This document shows, piece by piece, positions 52,036 through 61,931 of a stretch of 64,000 nucleotides of DNA. The stretch's first letter is position 1, and each line of letters begins with the position of its first letter. The position numbers and the translations under genes are program-made. The notes below the pieces were generated by a model, which was not told the origin of the DNA, ran no database searches, and saw only the letters and a list, made by a program, of their open reading frames with translations. The stretch covers positions 310,001 to 374,000 of the forward strand of contig NZ_JASJOM010000005.1 of NCBI RefSeq assembly GCF_030271255.1. The letters run 5' to 3'. The DNA comes from Peribacillus folii (lineage in GTDB: Bacteria > Bacillota > Bacilli > Bacillales > DSM-1321).

Positions 52036-52977
52036 TCACTCGGGTTTTTTAGCTAATTCCGTCATGTAATCGAAGAAAGCATCGCGATTCACGTCATAAA
52101 CTACCTTCACTGGTCGCCCATCAGGTGTTTCAACTGTACGCCCTTGGCTTGGTCCATCTGTGATGACAACACTATTAATGGTTTGCACCTTAACAAGATC
52201 ATGATTGCCAATAAATGCAGTCGTTAACACATCCCATAAATAGTAGGTTGAATTAGTCGAAAAATGAACAAGCGGCGGCACCATGGCATAACATTGGCCG
52301 AGGAAATCAACCCCAATATATTTACGCTCTTTTGCCCAGCGTTCACGTACATCCAAGGTTAAAGGTACTTGATTTGTGCTTTCAAGCGCAACTAAATCAA
52401 TCTCTATATTCGTTTCCCATACTCGACCAGCGGCTTCCGGATCCCAAAACACATTCCATTCGGCCGTTCCATCATGTTCAGGCTCGTGAACATTTCCAGC
52501 CTCTCGAAAAGTGCCGCCCATCCAAACAAGTCTTTCGATTTTCTCTTCAATATCTGGAGCTTCATCCAATGCACGAGCAAGGTCAGTAAGCGGTCCTGTG
52601 AATAATAAGGTCGTTTTATCAGCGGTATTCCGGATAGCATCAATCATATGCAGATGTGCCGGCTTTTCAGCTACTGGTGTCATCATTTTTCCAGATTCAT
52701 TTAAAATCGGTAAGGCATCTACATAAAAAGCGTGCATACGCCAGTCTTTAGGAAAAGGGTTTTTTCCGCGTGAATTTGACTCCGCCACTTCGATATTTCC
52801 GTTTCCAAAGCGATCAATAATTTTCCGGCTGGAAAATACCGCTGGCTCTAAATAACAATCAGCCGGAACAACCGATACACCTGTCAATTCAATATTTTCC
52901 ATTTGGAGTAATAAAAATAATGAAACAAAATCATCGACTCCGCCATCATGATTAAAATAGATATGTTTTTTCTCCAT
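52036..52977 (-). CDS. inosine/uridine-preferring nucleoside hydrolase
   Basis: 313 residues, IunH family. It hydrolyses the N-glycosidic bond of ribonucleosides to base and ribose, calcium-dependent. The calcium/ribose motif is HDGGVDDFVS at residues 10-19. Other active-site regions are LFTGPLTDLARAL, MGGTF and AEWNVFWDPEAA. AAAAGGAAG precedes the ATG at 52977. A guanine-type purine riboswitch and its terminator lie in the 5' leader, so it is probably a purine-responsive salvage enzyme. Confidence 0.92.
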   Translation of the reverse strand: MEKKHIYFNHDGGVDDFVSLFLLLQMENIELTGVSVVPADCYLEPAVFSSRKIIDRFGNGNIEVAESNSRGKNPFPKDWRMHAFYVDALPILNESGKMMTPVAEKPAHLHMIDAIRNTADKTTLLFTGPLTDLARALDEAPDIEEKIERLVWMGGTFREAGNVHEPEHDGTAEWNVFWDPEAAGRVWETNIEIDLVALESTNQVPLTLDVRERWAKERKYIGVDFLGQCYAMVPPLVHFSTNSTYYLWDVLTTAFIGNHDLVKVQTINSVVITDGPSQGRTVETPDGRPVKVVYDVNRDAFFDYMTELAKKPE

Positions 52978-53204
52978 TCCATTTTCGCTTCCTTTTCATT
53001 AAAAATTATTAAAGGGCCAGTTCACTTCCATGTACTTGATTTAAAACCTTGTATGGCAATCAATGAGCTTAGAGTGCTCCCTTTTTACTGTTCGCTAGTC
53101 CATTTTCCCAGTGCTAATGATACTATGAGTTTCCTCCATCTCTAATGTATTTATAAAGGCCCCGAGTCCAGAAACTTCCGCTTCCCTCATATGGTTCGGG
53201 TGAA

Positions 53205-53239
53205 ATGCCAAAAAACCGGATAGGTACCTATCCAGGTTC
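53205..53239 (-). terminator. riboswitch expression-platform terminator
   Basis: GGATAGGTACCTATCC is a perfect palindrome, flanked by AACC and GGTT that extend the stem. On the minus strand it is followed by TTTTTT. It lies about 65 nt after the purine aptamer and 230 nt before the nucleoside hydrolase start. Confidence 0.75.
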
Positions 53240-53303
53240 GGATTTACATGTAGAAATAGTGGAGTAGAAATTAAAGAAATTTTAAGATTCCAGCCATTCT
53301 TTC

Positions 53304-53368
53304 ATGTAGTCCGGTGATTTGCGGTTACCAGGTAGAAACGCTTAAGCCATATTCCTAAGCATATACAT
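53304..53368 (-). promoter_or_regulatory. purine riboswitch aptamer (guanine-type)
   Basis: On the minus strand, P1 is ATGTA/TACAT. P2 and its loop are CTTAGGAATATGGCTTAAG. J2/3 is GTTTCTACC. P3 and its loop are TGGTAACCGCAAATCACC, and the 3' core is GGACTAC. These match the xpt-pbuX purine aptamer plan. The C in GACTAC is the position that pairs with guanine/hypoxanthine (U in adenine aptamers). Ligand binding is expected to form the downstream terminator and lower nucleoside hydrolase expression. Confidence 0.9.
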
Positions 53369-53400
53369 TCAATAAGCTTTTATTTGTATTTTTCATCCTC

Positions 53401-53430
53401 GTTATAGCATAAAAGTCTTGAACTGGTCAA
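53401..53430 (-). promoter_or_regulatory. sigma-A promoter of the riboswitch transcript
   Basis: On the minus strand, -35 TTGACC (53425-53430) and -10 TATAAC (53401-53406) are 18 bp apart. They lie about 30 nt before the aptamer. The remaining part of 53431-53736 holds the plus-strand promoter (TTGTAT-N18-TATAGA, about 53677-53706) of the EamA gene and nothing else I can name. Confidence 0.6.
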
Positions 53431-53745
53431 TGCAATCTATAATTATTTTATTATTATGAAAATGGAACCCTCGTATTTTCCGGCATGTAAACAGCTAAAT
53501 AACGGCTCCATTGATCACGATTTGTATTGGACTCCACTATGTATGTATTCTTTATTGATGAGGTGTATCTCCCCAGAGGTTTGACACTCTGTTCATTCAC
53601 TTTACAGCAATCCATTTTGATCTCTTATTGAAGACATTCAAAAACCAAAAACATTCCCCCATCATTTCAATGAAAATTGTATAAAAATAAACCGAGTAAG
53701 TATAGAATAGAACAGGTAGTATATTGAAATAGTAAGGTGGTATAT

Positions 53746-54609
53746 ATGTTAAAAGCTTATACTTGGCTAACCTTTTGTGTAGTGATATGGGGAAGTAATT
53801 TTGTAATCGGAAAGATTTTAGTTGAAGATTTCCCCCCTACTCTGTTAACCATGCTCAGACTTTTTTTTATTGTGCTTTTCTTAAGCGGAATAGCCCTATC
53901 CAAAAAGCGATTCCAACGTGTGCTTCATTCGGATTTATTAGCCATTATTTTTCTAGGGGTGACTGGTGTATTTTTAAACCAATGGTCTTTTTTTGTAGGA
54001 TTACAAACAGCTGATCCAACAACCTCTGCTTTAATTTTAGCCACTACCCCCATTTTCACTAGCATATTAGCAGCTATTTTTTTAAAAGAAAAACTAACCA
54101 TTCGCATGTTGGCAGGGTCATTTGTGGCAATCATAGGGATTTACTTTGTTGTAGTAAGCGGCCATTCATCTTCTTTGCATATGGAAAAAGGATTATTGTG
54201 GATCGTTGTCACGATGATCACCTTTGCCATTATGATTATCATGACAAGGAGTCTCTCCCAAAGAATTGATCCCATTACCATTACTTTGTATTCGAATATA
54301 GTAGGCTTTATTGTGTCCATCCCTTTTGTTTTTTTACTAAAAAGTCCATTACTAATAAGCACTAAGGTGTCTGATTGGACTTTACTGATCGGATCTGCCG
54401 TGGTTGTACACGGTATTGCTACCCTGATTTGGAATAACAATATCAGATATGTTGATGCTTCAAAAGCTTCCATCCTATCCAACTTAGAGCCTTTTGTGGC
54501 AATGATCATGGGGTTAATCTTGCTATATAAACCAATAACGAGTGCAGAAATTTTAGGATCGCTATTTATAGTGGGTGGAGTCATACTATCCACGTCGCAA
54601 CGTGAATAG
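53746..54609 (+). CDS. EamA/DMT-family transporter
   Basis: 287 residues with ten hydrophobic segments in two EamA domains (WLTFCVVIWGSNFVIGKILV; ILATTPIFTSILAAIFLKEK; SKASILSNLEPFVAMIMGLI). Probably exports an amino acid or other small metabolite. The ATG at 53746 follows AAGGTGG. Single gene. Confidence 0.88.
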   Translation: MLKAYTWLTFCVVIWGSNFVIGKILVEDFPPTLLTMLRLFFIVLFLSGIALSKKRFQRVLHSDLLAIIFLGVTGVFLNQWSFFVGLQTADPTTSALILATTPIFTSILAAIFLKEKLTIRMLAGSFVAIIGIYFVVVSGHSSSLHMEKGLLWIVVTMITFAIMIIMTRSLSQRIDPITITLYSNIVGFIVSIPFVFLLKSPLLISTKVSDWTLLIGSAVVVHGIATLIWNNNIRYVDASKASILSNLEPFVAMIMGLILLYKPITSAEILGSLFIVGGVILSTSQRE

Positions 54610-54800
54610 CTACGGAAAGATACATCCTGTGCATATACAATTAAATATCTCCATTAAACAAATCGCTTTTATTCGGCTCTCTCCAAAAACTCTTTTGATG
54701 CTGCCCTTCTATCAAGTTCAATGTTGCATATCTTTTTCGTTTTTTACATCCTTAGGTCTAATTTGTACTTGTTTACTATTTTTCATGAGCCTAGCAGGGT

Positions 54801-54830
54801 GCATAACGCACCCCTTCGTTCATAAAGAAA
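54801..54830 (-). repeat. rearranged half copy of the dispersed repeat
   Basis: GCATAACGCACCCCTTCGTT, then CATAAAGAAA: the right block fused to the left block, as if from recombination between adjacent copies. The rest of 54610-54939 has no gene I can support. Confidence 0.5.
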
Positions 54831-54939
54831 TGAGCGTTGATGTATGTTTCTTAGATGGCTTGCCAAAACCTATCCGTGCATTTTTTTGTCTCTGCTTAAG
54901 GTACAGTTTAAAAGAGTCCTCACCTTTTTCATCCCATTC

Positions 54940-56397
54940 CTACAAAGATTTATCGAACGAACAATCCTTTAATGAGATTACTTTGGTTTTGTAATAAAGC
55001 TTGTATCCTGCCCATGTCGCTATAAATAGGGGGAGACCAATATAGGAGACGGCAATCCCGTACCAGTCAATACTGCCGCTAAGAAACGCTTCGTAATTCT
55101 GCCCTGCAATGACAATCAGGCAAAGGCTGAAGGAGAGAATCGGACCGACTGGAAACCATTTCGCTTTGTATGTCAGCTTGTTTACGTCCCCGCCCTGTGC
55201 TACATAGGCACGTCTAAACCGATAATGGCTGACAGCAATGCCGATCCAAGCGATGAAGCCCACTAGTCCTGAGGCATTTAATAGCCATGTAAATACGTGA
55301 TCTCCAAAAATGGATGTCAAAAAAGCTAGTCCGCCGATTATCGTCGTGAGAACCAAGGCATTCATCGGGATTCCCCGGCGATTAATTCGGGCTAGGAACT
55401 TCGGAGCCTGTCCTTCCTTTGCCATCGACCATAACATTCGAGTAGATGCATAGAGCCCCGAGTTCCCTGCAGAAAGTAATGATGTCAACACAACCGCATT
55501 CATGACCGAGGCAGCGAACGCAAATCCTGCCCGTTCAAACACGAGCGTGAATGGGCTTACAGAAATATCTTCAACATCCCCGCCCAATAAACTTGGACTC
55601 GTATATGGAATTAACAGCCCGAGTATCAAAATCGCTCCGATGTAAAACAAGAGGATGCGCCAAAATACTTGCCGAATTGCATTCGGCAAGTTTTTATCGG
55701 GATTTTCACTTTCGCCAGCAGCAATGCCAACCAGTTCCGTCCCTTGAAAAGAAAAGCCGGCGATAAGAAAAATACTGATGATCGATAAAAACCCGCCCTT
55801 GAATGGGGCCTCACCCTGGGTGAAGTGTTCAAAGCCAATCAGCTTTCCTCCAAACACCCCTAAAATGGTCAAGATCCCAATCAAGATAAAGAAAATAATG
55901 GCGACGACTTTTATTAAGGCAAACCAATATTCCGATTCACCAAAGCTTTTAATCGATAAAGCGTTCAGCGTAAAAACGAGTCCAAGAAACAAGGCACTCC
56001 ATAGTAAGCCTGGTACTTCAGGCAGCCAGAATTTCATGATGATGGATGACGCAGCTACTTCTACAGCAAGGGTGACCGCCCAATTGAACCAATAATTCCA
56101 GCCAAGCGCAAAACCGAACGCTGGATCTACAAAGCGTGTGGCATAAGAAGAAAATGATCCCGATACAGGCATGAATGTCGCCATTTCCCCCAAGCTTGTC
56201 ATAAGGAAATACACCATGATTCCAATGCATGCATATGCAGCGAGAGCACCGCCAGGTCCTGCCATTTGGATTGTTGTACCACTTGCCAAAAATAAGCCAG
56301 TTCCGATGGAACCTCCAATTGCGATCATGGTCATATGCCTTGCTTTTAAGCTTCTTTTTACTGATGGTTCTTGATTTTCAATGAGCTTCATCTGCAT
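54940..56397 (-). CDS. amino acid permease (LysP-like)
   Basis: 485 residues with 12 membrane segments, APC family amino acid:proton symporter. RHMTMIAIGGSIGTGLFLAS, MVYFLMTSLGEMATFMPVSG and FALGWNYWFNWAVTLAVEVA resemble the E. coli lysine permease LysP closely. It follows the lysine/beta-lysine catabolic genes on the same strand (217 bp after yodQ), so it probably imports lysine or beta-lysine. ATG 56397 lies 7 bp after GAGGTAG. Confidence 0.88.
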   Translation of the reverse strand: MQMKLIENQEPSVKRSLKARHMTMIAIGGSIGTGLFLASGTTIQMAGPGGALAAYACIGIMVYFLMTSLGEMATFMPVSGSFSSYATRFVDPAFGFALGWNYWFNWAVTLAVEVAASSIIMKFWLPEVPGLLWSALFLGLVFTLNALSIKSFGESEYWFALIKVVAIIFFILIGILTILGVFGGKLIGFEHFTQGEAPFKGGFLSIISIFLIAGFSFQGTELVGIAAGESENPDKNLPNAIRQVFWRILLFYIGAILILGLLIPYTSPSLLGGDVEDISVSPFTLVFERAGFAFAASVMNAVVLTSLLSAGNSGLYASTRMLWSMAKEGQAPKFLARINRRGIPMNALVLTTIIGGLAFLTSIFGDHVFTWLLNASGLVGFIAWIGIAVSHYRFRRAYVAQGGDVNKLTYKAKWFPVGPILSFSLCLIVIAGQNYEAFLSGSIDWYGIAVSYIGLPLFIATWAGYKLYYKTKVISLKDCSFDKSL

Positions 56398-56613
56398 TGG
56401 TTACTACCTCATTTTCTATTAAAGTCAACACTTCAATAAATATTGATGGAGATCAGTCTTAACAGCCTTCATGATCGGTATTGGCAGAGGGGGTTATCCC
56501 TTTTCAAACTGAAGGCAGGAATTAGCAAGGTTCCTGCCCCAAAGCAAACAAGCTTAGACATCGATTCATCGTGCCATCACACTTTCTCTTTATCCTTCAA
56601 TAGTCGTTCGATT

Positions 56614-57927
56614 TCATTTGTCTTCATTACGTGCCAAGGCCGCATACGGCTCCTCCTGCAATGGCTCCATTCCACACCATTGAATTAAAGCGAGGGCAAT
56701 GATTTCCGCTGTCGTAAACACATGGTCCAGTAAGATGTATTCATTTGGATAATGAGCAACCTCCGTTGCTCCTGGGCCAAAGACGATCGCAGGCGTTTCG
56801 CCGACATGTGTCAGCAATCCACCATCAGTCCCCCATGGAGAGGCTTCGATGACCGGGTCCTGTCCAGCAACCTCCCGAAATTGATGGACGAGCGTATTCA
56901 TTAGCTCGTGCTCCACATCAATCGCCCCGGGGACCCAGCGCGCTCCGAACCACTCTAAAACGGGGGGATGATCCTTGAACCATTCATCTGCTTCTTTGAT
57001 TTGCAATAGCCACTCGGCCATTTCGGTTTTGGCCTGCTCCATCGATTCCTCTGGCGCAACACCCATCCTCCCTTCCATTTTCACGAGATCGGGAACGGAG
57101 GATGGCCAATTACCGCCTTCAATGACGCCTAAATTGATGGGTATCGGAATGGGCGTGTTCCGATACAGCGGATCACGGATACGTGCATTTCGCTTTTCCT
57201 CCAGAGCACGAATATGTTTTATGACAGACATGCTCTTTTCAATGGCACTAACGCCTTCATACCTGGTTCCGCCGTGAGCTGACCGGCCTTTTACCAGAAC
57301 TCGGAACCACATCGATCCTTGCTGCTTGGGGAAAATCCTCATATTCGTTGGTTCAGGGATAAGGGCAGCATCGGCTTTGTAGCCCCTCAGGACGGCTGCC
57401 AACGTTCCGGCACCGCCGCTTTCTTCTTCAATCACACTTTGAAAGATGACATCTCCTTTTAACTGGATGCCATTTTCCTTTATTGCCTGAATGGCAAGGA
57501 TCAGGGATACATTGCCTCCCTTCATATCTGTTACCCCGCGTCCAAACATTTTCCCATCCTTAATGGCTCCACTATATGGATCGTCATCCCACTGATTTCG
57601 ATCACCATCGGGTACCACATCGATGTGTCCATTCAGGATGATGGAACGGCCCCCTCCAGTCCCCTTCATGACCCCTACCACATTATGGCTATTGGAGAAT
57701 TCGCTGCGAGGAGAATAGAAATAGGGATGCTTTTTCAGCTCCCCGCCATCAGGCTCCCAAATATCGACCTCCAGGCCCATTTCCCGTATTTTCCGGGCAA
57801 CGATCGCCTGTGCCTCCGCTTCATTTCCTTGGGTACTCGGGGCTTGCACCAATCTTTGCAATAAGTCCGTTCCTTCTTCCCGATGATCCTTGATCCATTG
57901 GTTGATTCGTTCTTTTACATTCGCCAC
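56614..57927 (-). CDS. yodQ: M20-family deacetylase/deacylase YodQ
   Basis: 437 residues of the ArgE/DapE family. Metal motifs: GHIDVVPDGD, GRGVTDMKGG (bridging Asp), VIEEESGGAG (catalytic Glu) and a late His (VAHYPNEYI). In the yod lysine pathway YodQ is proposed to remove the acetyl group from a late intermediate. The GTG at 57927 lies 6 bp after AAGGAGG. Same strand as the CoA-transferase genes, 113 bp downstream. Confidence 0.88.
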   Translation of the reverse strand: MANVKERINQWIKDHREEGTDLLQRLVQAPSTQGNEAEAQAIVARKIREMGLEVDIWEPDGGELKKHPYFYSPRSEFSNSHNVVGVMKGTGGGRSIILNGHIDVVPDGDRNQWDDDPYSGAIKDGKMFGRGVTDMKGGNVSLILAIQAIKENGIQLKGDVIFQSVIEEESGGAGTLAAVLRGYKADAALIPEPTNMRIFPKQQGSMWFRVLVKGRSAHGGTRYEGVSAIEKSMSVIKHIRALEEKRNARIRDPLYRNTPIPIPINLGVIEGGNWPSSVPDLVKMEGRMGVAPEESMEQAKTEMAEWLLQIKEADEWFKDHPPVLEWFGARWVPGAIDVEHELMNTLVHQFREVAGQDPVIEASPWGTDGGLLTHVGETPAIVFGPGATEVAHYPNEYILLDHVFTTAEIIALALIQWCGMEPLQEEPYAALARNEDK

Positions 57928-58040
57928 GTTTTTCCTCCTTATATGCACATATTCTCATCGATCACTGACCATTCCGGAGTGATTTTCAGAATGGATCCCG
58001 CTGCCGTTCGCGCCAGCAACGATATTCTTCATTCCCTTGC

Positions 58041-58703
58041 CTATTCAATGCTGTGGACTGTAGCCCCGATTTTCAACGTTGCCTCTGTATGCGCCATCAC
58101 ATCTTCCACTGTATAAGGTGCCATAACCTCCTTCAATATCAATCCCTCTTTTGTGACCTCCATGACAGCCATTTCCGTGATGATCATATCTACACTTTGC
58201 TTTGCCGTTAACGGCAAACTGCATGTCTTCACTATCTTCGATTCGCCCTTTTTGTTCACATGATTCATCAAGACAATCACCTTTTTCGCTTTTTGGGCAA
58301 GCTCCATTGCTCCGCCCATCCCCGGCACCCGTTTGCCCGGGACGATCCAGTTGGCCAAATCCCCTGTTTCACTCACTTCCAATGCCCCAAGGATGGTTAT
58401 GTCGATGTATCCTCGACGAATCATGCCAAATGCCGCAGCACTGTCAAAGTAGGAAGCTCCCATTACAGTCGTGATCGGCAGTCCTCCTGCGTTACAGAGA
58501 GCAGGATCCTCTTCCCCCTGATTTGGACTGGGACCTGTTCCAAGAACACCATTTTCCGCATGAAACAGCACATGGATATCTGGAGGTACATGATCGGCGA
58601 CCAAGGTAGGGATGCCAATACCTAAGTTAACGATCAATCCGTCATGGATTTCCTTGGCAGCGCGTTTGGCGATGCGATTCCGTACTGCTACTCCCATGCC
58701 CAT
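58041..58703 (-). CDS. yodR: 3-oxoacid CoA-transferase subunit B (YodR-like)
   Basis: 220 residues. The catalytic Glu motif is HAENGVLGTGP (the ENG motif of family I CoA-transferases). GMIRRGYIDITILGALEVSE and GMGGAMELAQ follow. With subunit A it transfers CoA to the keto acid made from acetyl-beta-lysine. The ATG at 58703 follows AAGGGGTG. It overlaps subunit A by 16 bp. Confidence 0.92.
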   Translation of the reverse strand: MGMGVAVRNRIAKRAAKEIHDGLIVNLGIGIPTLVADHVPPDIHVLFHAENGVLGTGPSPNQGEEDPALCNAGGLPITTVMGASYFDSAAAFGMIRRGYIDITILGALEVSETGDLANWIVPGKRVPGMGGAMELAQKAKKVIVLMNHVNKKGESKIVKTCSLPLTAKQSVDMIITEMAVMEVTKEGLILKEVMAPYTVEDVMAHTEATLKIGATVHSIE

Positions 58704-59386
58704 TTCCAATTCACCCCTTTTGTTGGAATTACCATATCTACATAAATGCCTGGCGTGGCAATGCACTCCGGATCCAATGCGCCGACCGGAACAATCTCTT
58801 CTACTTCAGCTATCGTAATCGCTCCTGCCATCGCTACCAGCGGGTTGAAGTTACGGGCAGTCTTGTCATATACCAAATTCCCTAACGGATCAGCCTTTTT
58901 GGCATAGACGATGCTCACTTCCGCGGTCAAAGCGGTTTCGGCCAGATACGCCTTTCCATCGATGATAATGTTGTTTTTGCCTTCTTCAGCAATAGTCCCT
59001 ATCCCGACATCAACAAAAATCCCGCCCAAGCCCACTCCTCCTGCACGTACCCTTTCAGCTAATGTCCCTTGCGGCGAAAATTCCACTTCCAGCCTTCCTT
59101 CCGTCATGAGCCGGCCGGCATTCGGATTAGATCCGATATGGGAGGCGATGACCTTTCTGGCCCTTTCGAGAGTCACCAGCCTGCCAATTCCAATATCGGG
59201 GAATCCTGTATCATTGCCAATCAAAGTTAAATCCTTAACGCCCTTGTCCAGGATGCCCTGTATGAGCGTTGGCGGCGTTCCCACTCCCCCAAACCCGCCA
59301 TACATGAGCGTACATCCATCCGTTATATACTCGATTGCTTCCTCCAGAGTCACCACTTTGTTCTTTTTGGAAATGACCTGCCTCAT
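58688..59386 (-). CDS. yodS: 3-oxoacid CoA-transferase subunit A (YodS-like)
   Basis: 232 residues. The CoA-binding motif GGFGGVGTPPTLIQGILDKG and FSPQGTLAERVRAGGVGLGG are typical of subunit A. AGGAGG lies 8 bp before the ATG. Overlap with yodR indicates coupled translation. Third gene of the yodT-ablB-yodS-yodR-yodQ operon. Confidence 0.92.
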   Translation of the reverse strand: MRQVISKKNKVVTLEEAIEYITDGCTLMYGGFGGVGTPPTLIQGILDKGVKDLTLIGNDTGFPDIGIGRLVTLERARKVIASHIGSNPNAGRLMTEGRLEVEFSPQGTLAERVRAGGVGLGGIFVDVGIGTIAEEGKNNIIIDGKAYLAETALTAEVSIVYAKKADPLGNLVYDKTARNFNPLVAMAGAITIAEVEEIVPVGALDPECIATPGIYVDMVIPTKGVNWKWAWE

Positions 59387-59450
59387 ATGTCGTTCCTCCT
59401 AAATGGCATGCTCGTTGTTCTCTATCAGACCTTCCGAGCCTCCAGTTTCT

Positions 59451-60332
59451 TCATTTGAAACACTCACTTGCGGAAGATAAGTCTTTCGCCCAAATATTCA
59501 TGTCCTCATACTTGTCCCAAATATTGCAATTCTTCGTTAATCTTCCGCCATATTCATACCCGAGCTGGTGAAAGACGGCGTTCATGCCCATTGACAAAGA
59601 TCGTGCTAAAGAGTAGGAACAATAAATATTTTTCCTGATAAGTTCACCCTCCAATGCGGAGATCAATACCTTCATAAAACCATGTTTTCGTTGCTGGGGG
59701 ATCGTGGCACAGTCTGTCATTTCAGCATGATGATACCTTTCACATACTTCCGCGGAGGCAGCACTGACTATCGATCCTTCATATTGAATAACACTAAAGA
59801 TCGTACCTTCCTCCATCACTTTTTTGATATACCCCTCATCATTCATCGGTGTGGGATAGGTTTCAAAAATGGCACCATACAAGCTGGCCAGCTCATGTGC
59901 ATCGTCAACTCCAGCAAATCGAAGCGAATACCCTTCAGGCAATGGCTGCTTTTCCATCACTCTAGGAAGGTCCATAACAGCTTGGATCATTTGGTCTTCC
60001 TTCATCCAATCGTCACTTGTTCGCCTTTCATCGGTAAAATACAAGGCCAGGCAATAGGCATCATTTCCATTAAAATACTTGCTTAAAAGTCCTTCGAGCA
60101 CAAACCCGCGAGCCAATATCGCAGGTAAATCCTCCTGTCTGGCTTTAAGGATCACTTTTGTAAAGCCGTGCTCCTGAGCGATGGCGAGGGACCGCGTTAT
60201 CACTGTTTTGATATTTCCCCGATAATCATCAATGCGCAATCGTTGATTGGCATGATCGAGATAGAGCTCCATCGTATACCTTTCCCCCGTCTCGATTCGG
60301 GTGAAAAAAGGCAGATTTTGAATGGACATCAT
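59451..60332 (-). CDS. ablB: beta-lysine N-acetyltransferase (AblB/YodP)
   Basis: 293 residues. An N-terminal AblB-specific half (RIDDYRGNIKTVITRSLAIA; FVLEGLLSKYFNGNDAYCLA) precedes a C-terminal GNAT half (CATIPQQRKHGFMKVLISAL; MGMNAVFHQLGYEYGGRLTK). In archaea and Bacillus this protein acetylates L-beta-lysine to N-epsilon-acetyl-beta-lysine. AAGGAGG lies just before two ATGs; either could be used. The usual partner, lysine 2,3-aminomutase (kamA/ablA), is not in this window. Confidence 0.9.
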   Translation of the reverse strand: MMSIQNLPFFTRIETGERYTMELYLDHANQRLRIDDYRGNIKTVITRSLAIAQEHGFTKVILKARQEDLPAILARGFVLEGLLSKYFNGNDAYCLALYFTDERRTSDDWMKEDQMIQAVMDLPRVMEKQPLPEGYSLRFAGVDDAHELASLYGAIFETYPTPMNDEGYIKKVMEEGTIFSVIQYEGSIVSAASAEVCERYHHAEMTDCATIPQQRKHGFMKVLISALEGELIRKNIYCSYSLARSLSMGMNAVFHQLGYEYGGRLTKNCNIWDKYEDMNIWAKDLSSASECFK

Positions 60333-60467
60333 GTATCCTCCTTGACTAAAATGCTGGAGAAGTGCTGAACCGGCTGCTTCTCCAGGCGTATTTTATGTTT
60401 ACAAACACCTCAGGATAGCCGCTCACGTCATATAACGATAAGGCTTTCCCTCCTCACTCATCCTTGT

Positions 60468-61835
60468 TTAAAGTGGGACAGCAGGATCTGCCTCCCCCTC
60501 CAGACGGAGTTCGCATTGCACCTCGGAAATGGCCGCTTCTAACTTATCCACTAAACGATCCAGTTCATCTTTCGTAATGACCAAGGGAGGAGAAATGATA
60601 ATAGCATCGCCCAACCCATCATTGGCTCCGGAAGCTGGATAAACAAGTAACCCTTTTGCAAAAGCCTGCTCGATTACCCGGTTCGTTACATCTGATTCAG
60701 GCGGATAAGGATTTTTACTTTCCCGGTTTGCGACAAACTCCATTCCAATCAAAAGACCCTTTCCCCTTATGTCCCCGATCATTTCATACGACGATTGGAG
60801 CGCTTTCAGTTTATTCATCAGATAGGTACCTTGCTCTTCTGCTTTTTCTGCCAATTGATGTTTCTCCACGTATTCAATCACCTTTAGTGCAACTGCTGCA
60901 GATTGCGGATTGGCACTATAAGTATGGCCTCCCATAATGGACTTGGAACCAGTCAGTATAGGTTCCATGACTTTATCACTGACGAGTGTAGCTGCCATCG
61001 GGGTATATCCTGAACTCATTCCTTTTCCTAGGGTCATAAGGTCCGGCGTAACGTCCCAATGCTCGATGGCGAACATTTTCCCCGTACGGCCCATTCCGGT
61101 CATTACCTCATCGGCAATAAATAAGACGTTATGACGCTCGCAAATTTGTTTGATTTGTTGATAATAATTAGCAGGCGGCATGATGGCCCCCCCAGCGGCG
61201 CCTATAATGGGCTCTGCAATAAAAGCGGCAACTCGCTCTTCCCCGATGCGATTGATTTCCGCTTCCAGTTCTTGGGCACAAAGCAGCCCCCATTCCTCCT
61301 CCGTTACGTGTTCGGGCCGGCGATATGTGTATGGGGCAGACACTGAAGGATAATCCGCTAACATCGCGGAAAATCTCTGTCTTCTTTGTACATGCCCTGA
61401 CATGGATAAGGCCCCCATGGTGATGCCATGATAACTCGACCACCTGGATATGATGCGTTCTTTTTGCGGTTGACCCTTCTCTTGCCAATATTGGATTGCA
61501 ATCTTCATCGCTGTCTCGGTCGCTTCCGAGCCGCTATTGACAAAGAATGACCAATTAAGATCTCCAGGAGCCAATTGACTCAATTTTTCCGCTAGTTTTT
61601 CAGCCGGTTCATTGGTAAATTGCGATCGATAAGAAAATGAAATCTTTTCTGCCTGTGCAAGCGTTTCATCGATCACCTCCTGTACACCATGTCCAATGCT
61701 TACGGTGACGGCTCCTGACGACCCATCGATATATTTCCTGCCAGCCTGATCATAGATATATATGCCTTTGGCAGCTGCAGCCATTGGATATTTCTTACCT
61801 AATACCGGTTTAATTAAATAATCTCGTTCCTTCAT
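60468..61835 (-). CDS. yodT: class III aminotransferase (YodT-like)
   Basis: 455 residues, PLP-dependent. The PLP lysine lies in LMTLGKGMSSGYTPMAA, with FVNSGSEATETAMKIA and FIADEVMTGMGRTGK. In the yod pathway it is proposed to transaminate acetyl-beta-lysine to the 3-keto acid. AAGGGAG lies upstream of the ATG. First gene of the operon, divergent from the PucR regulator, with a palindrome between. Confidence 0.92.
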   Translation of the reverse strand: MKERDYLIKPVLGKKYPMAAAAKGIYIYDQAGRKYIDGSSGAVTVSIGHGVQEVIDETLAQAEKISFSYRSQFTNEPAEKLAEKLSQLAPGDLNWSFFVNSGSEATETAMKIAIQYWQEKGQPQKERIISRWSSYHGITMGALSMSGHVQRRQRFSAMLADYPSVSAPYTYRRPEHVTEEEWGLLCAQELEAEINRIGEERVAAFIAEPIIGAAGGAIMPPANYYQQIKQICERHNVLFIADEVMTGMGRTGKMFAIEHWDVTPDLMTLGKGMSSGYTPMAATLVSDKVMEPILTGSKSIMGGHTYSANPQSAAVALKVIEYVEKHQLAEKAEEQGTYLMNKLKALQSSYEMIGDIRGKGLLIGMEFVANRESKNPYPPESDVTNRVIEQAFAKGLLVYPASGANDGLGDAIIISPPLVITKDELDRLVDKLEAAISEVQCELRLEGEADPAVPL

Positions 61836-61931
61836 CCGTTACAGCTCCCTTGAATTATAAGAGTACCTTAAACTTTATAGAAATTTCTGACAAATAACAA
61901 TTTGACAAACGGATGAAAAAATGGAGGTTCC

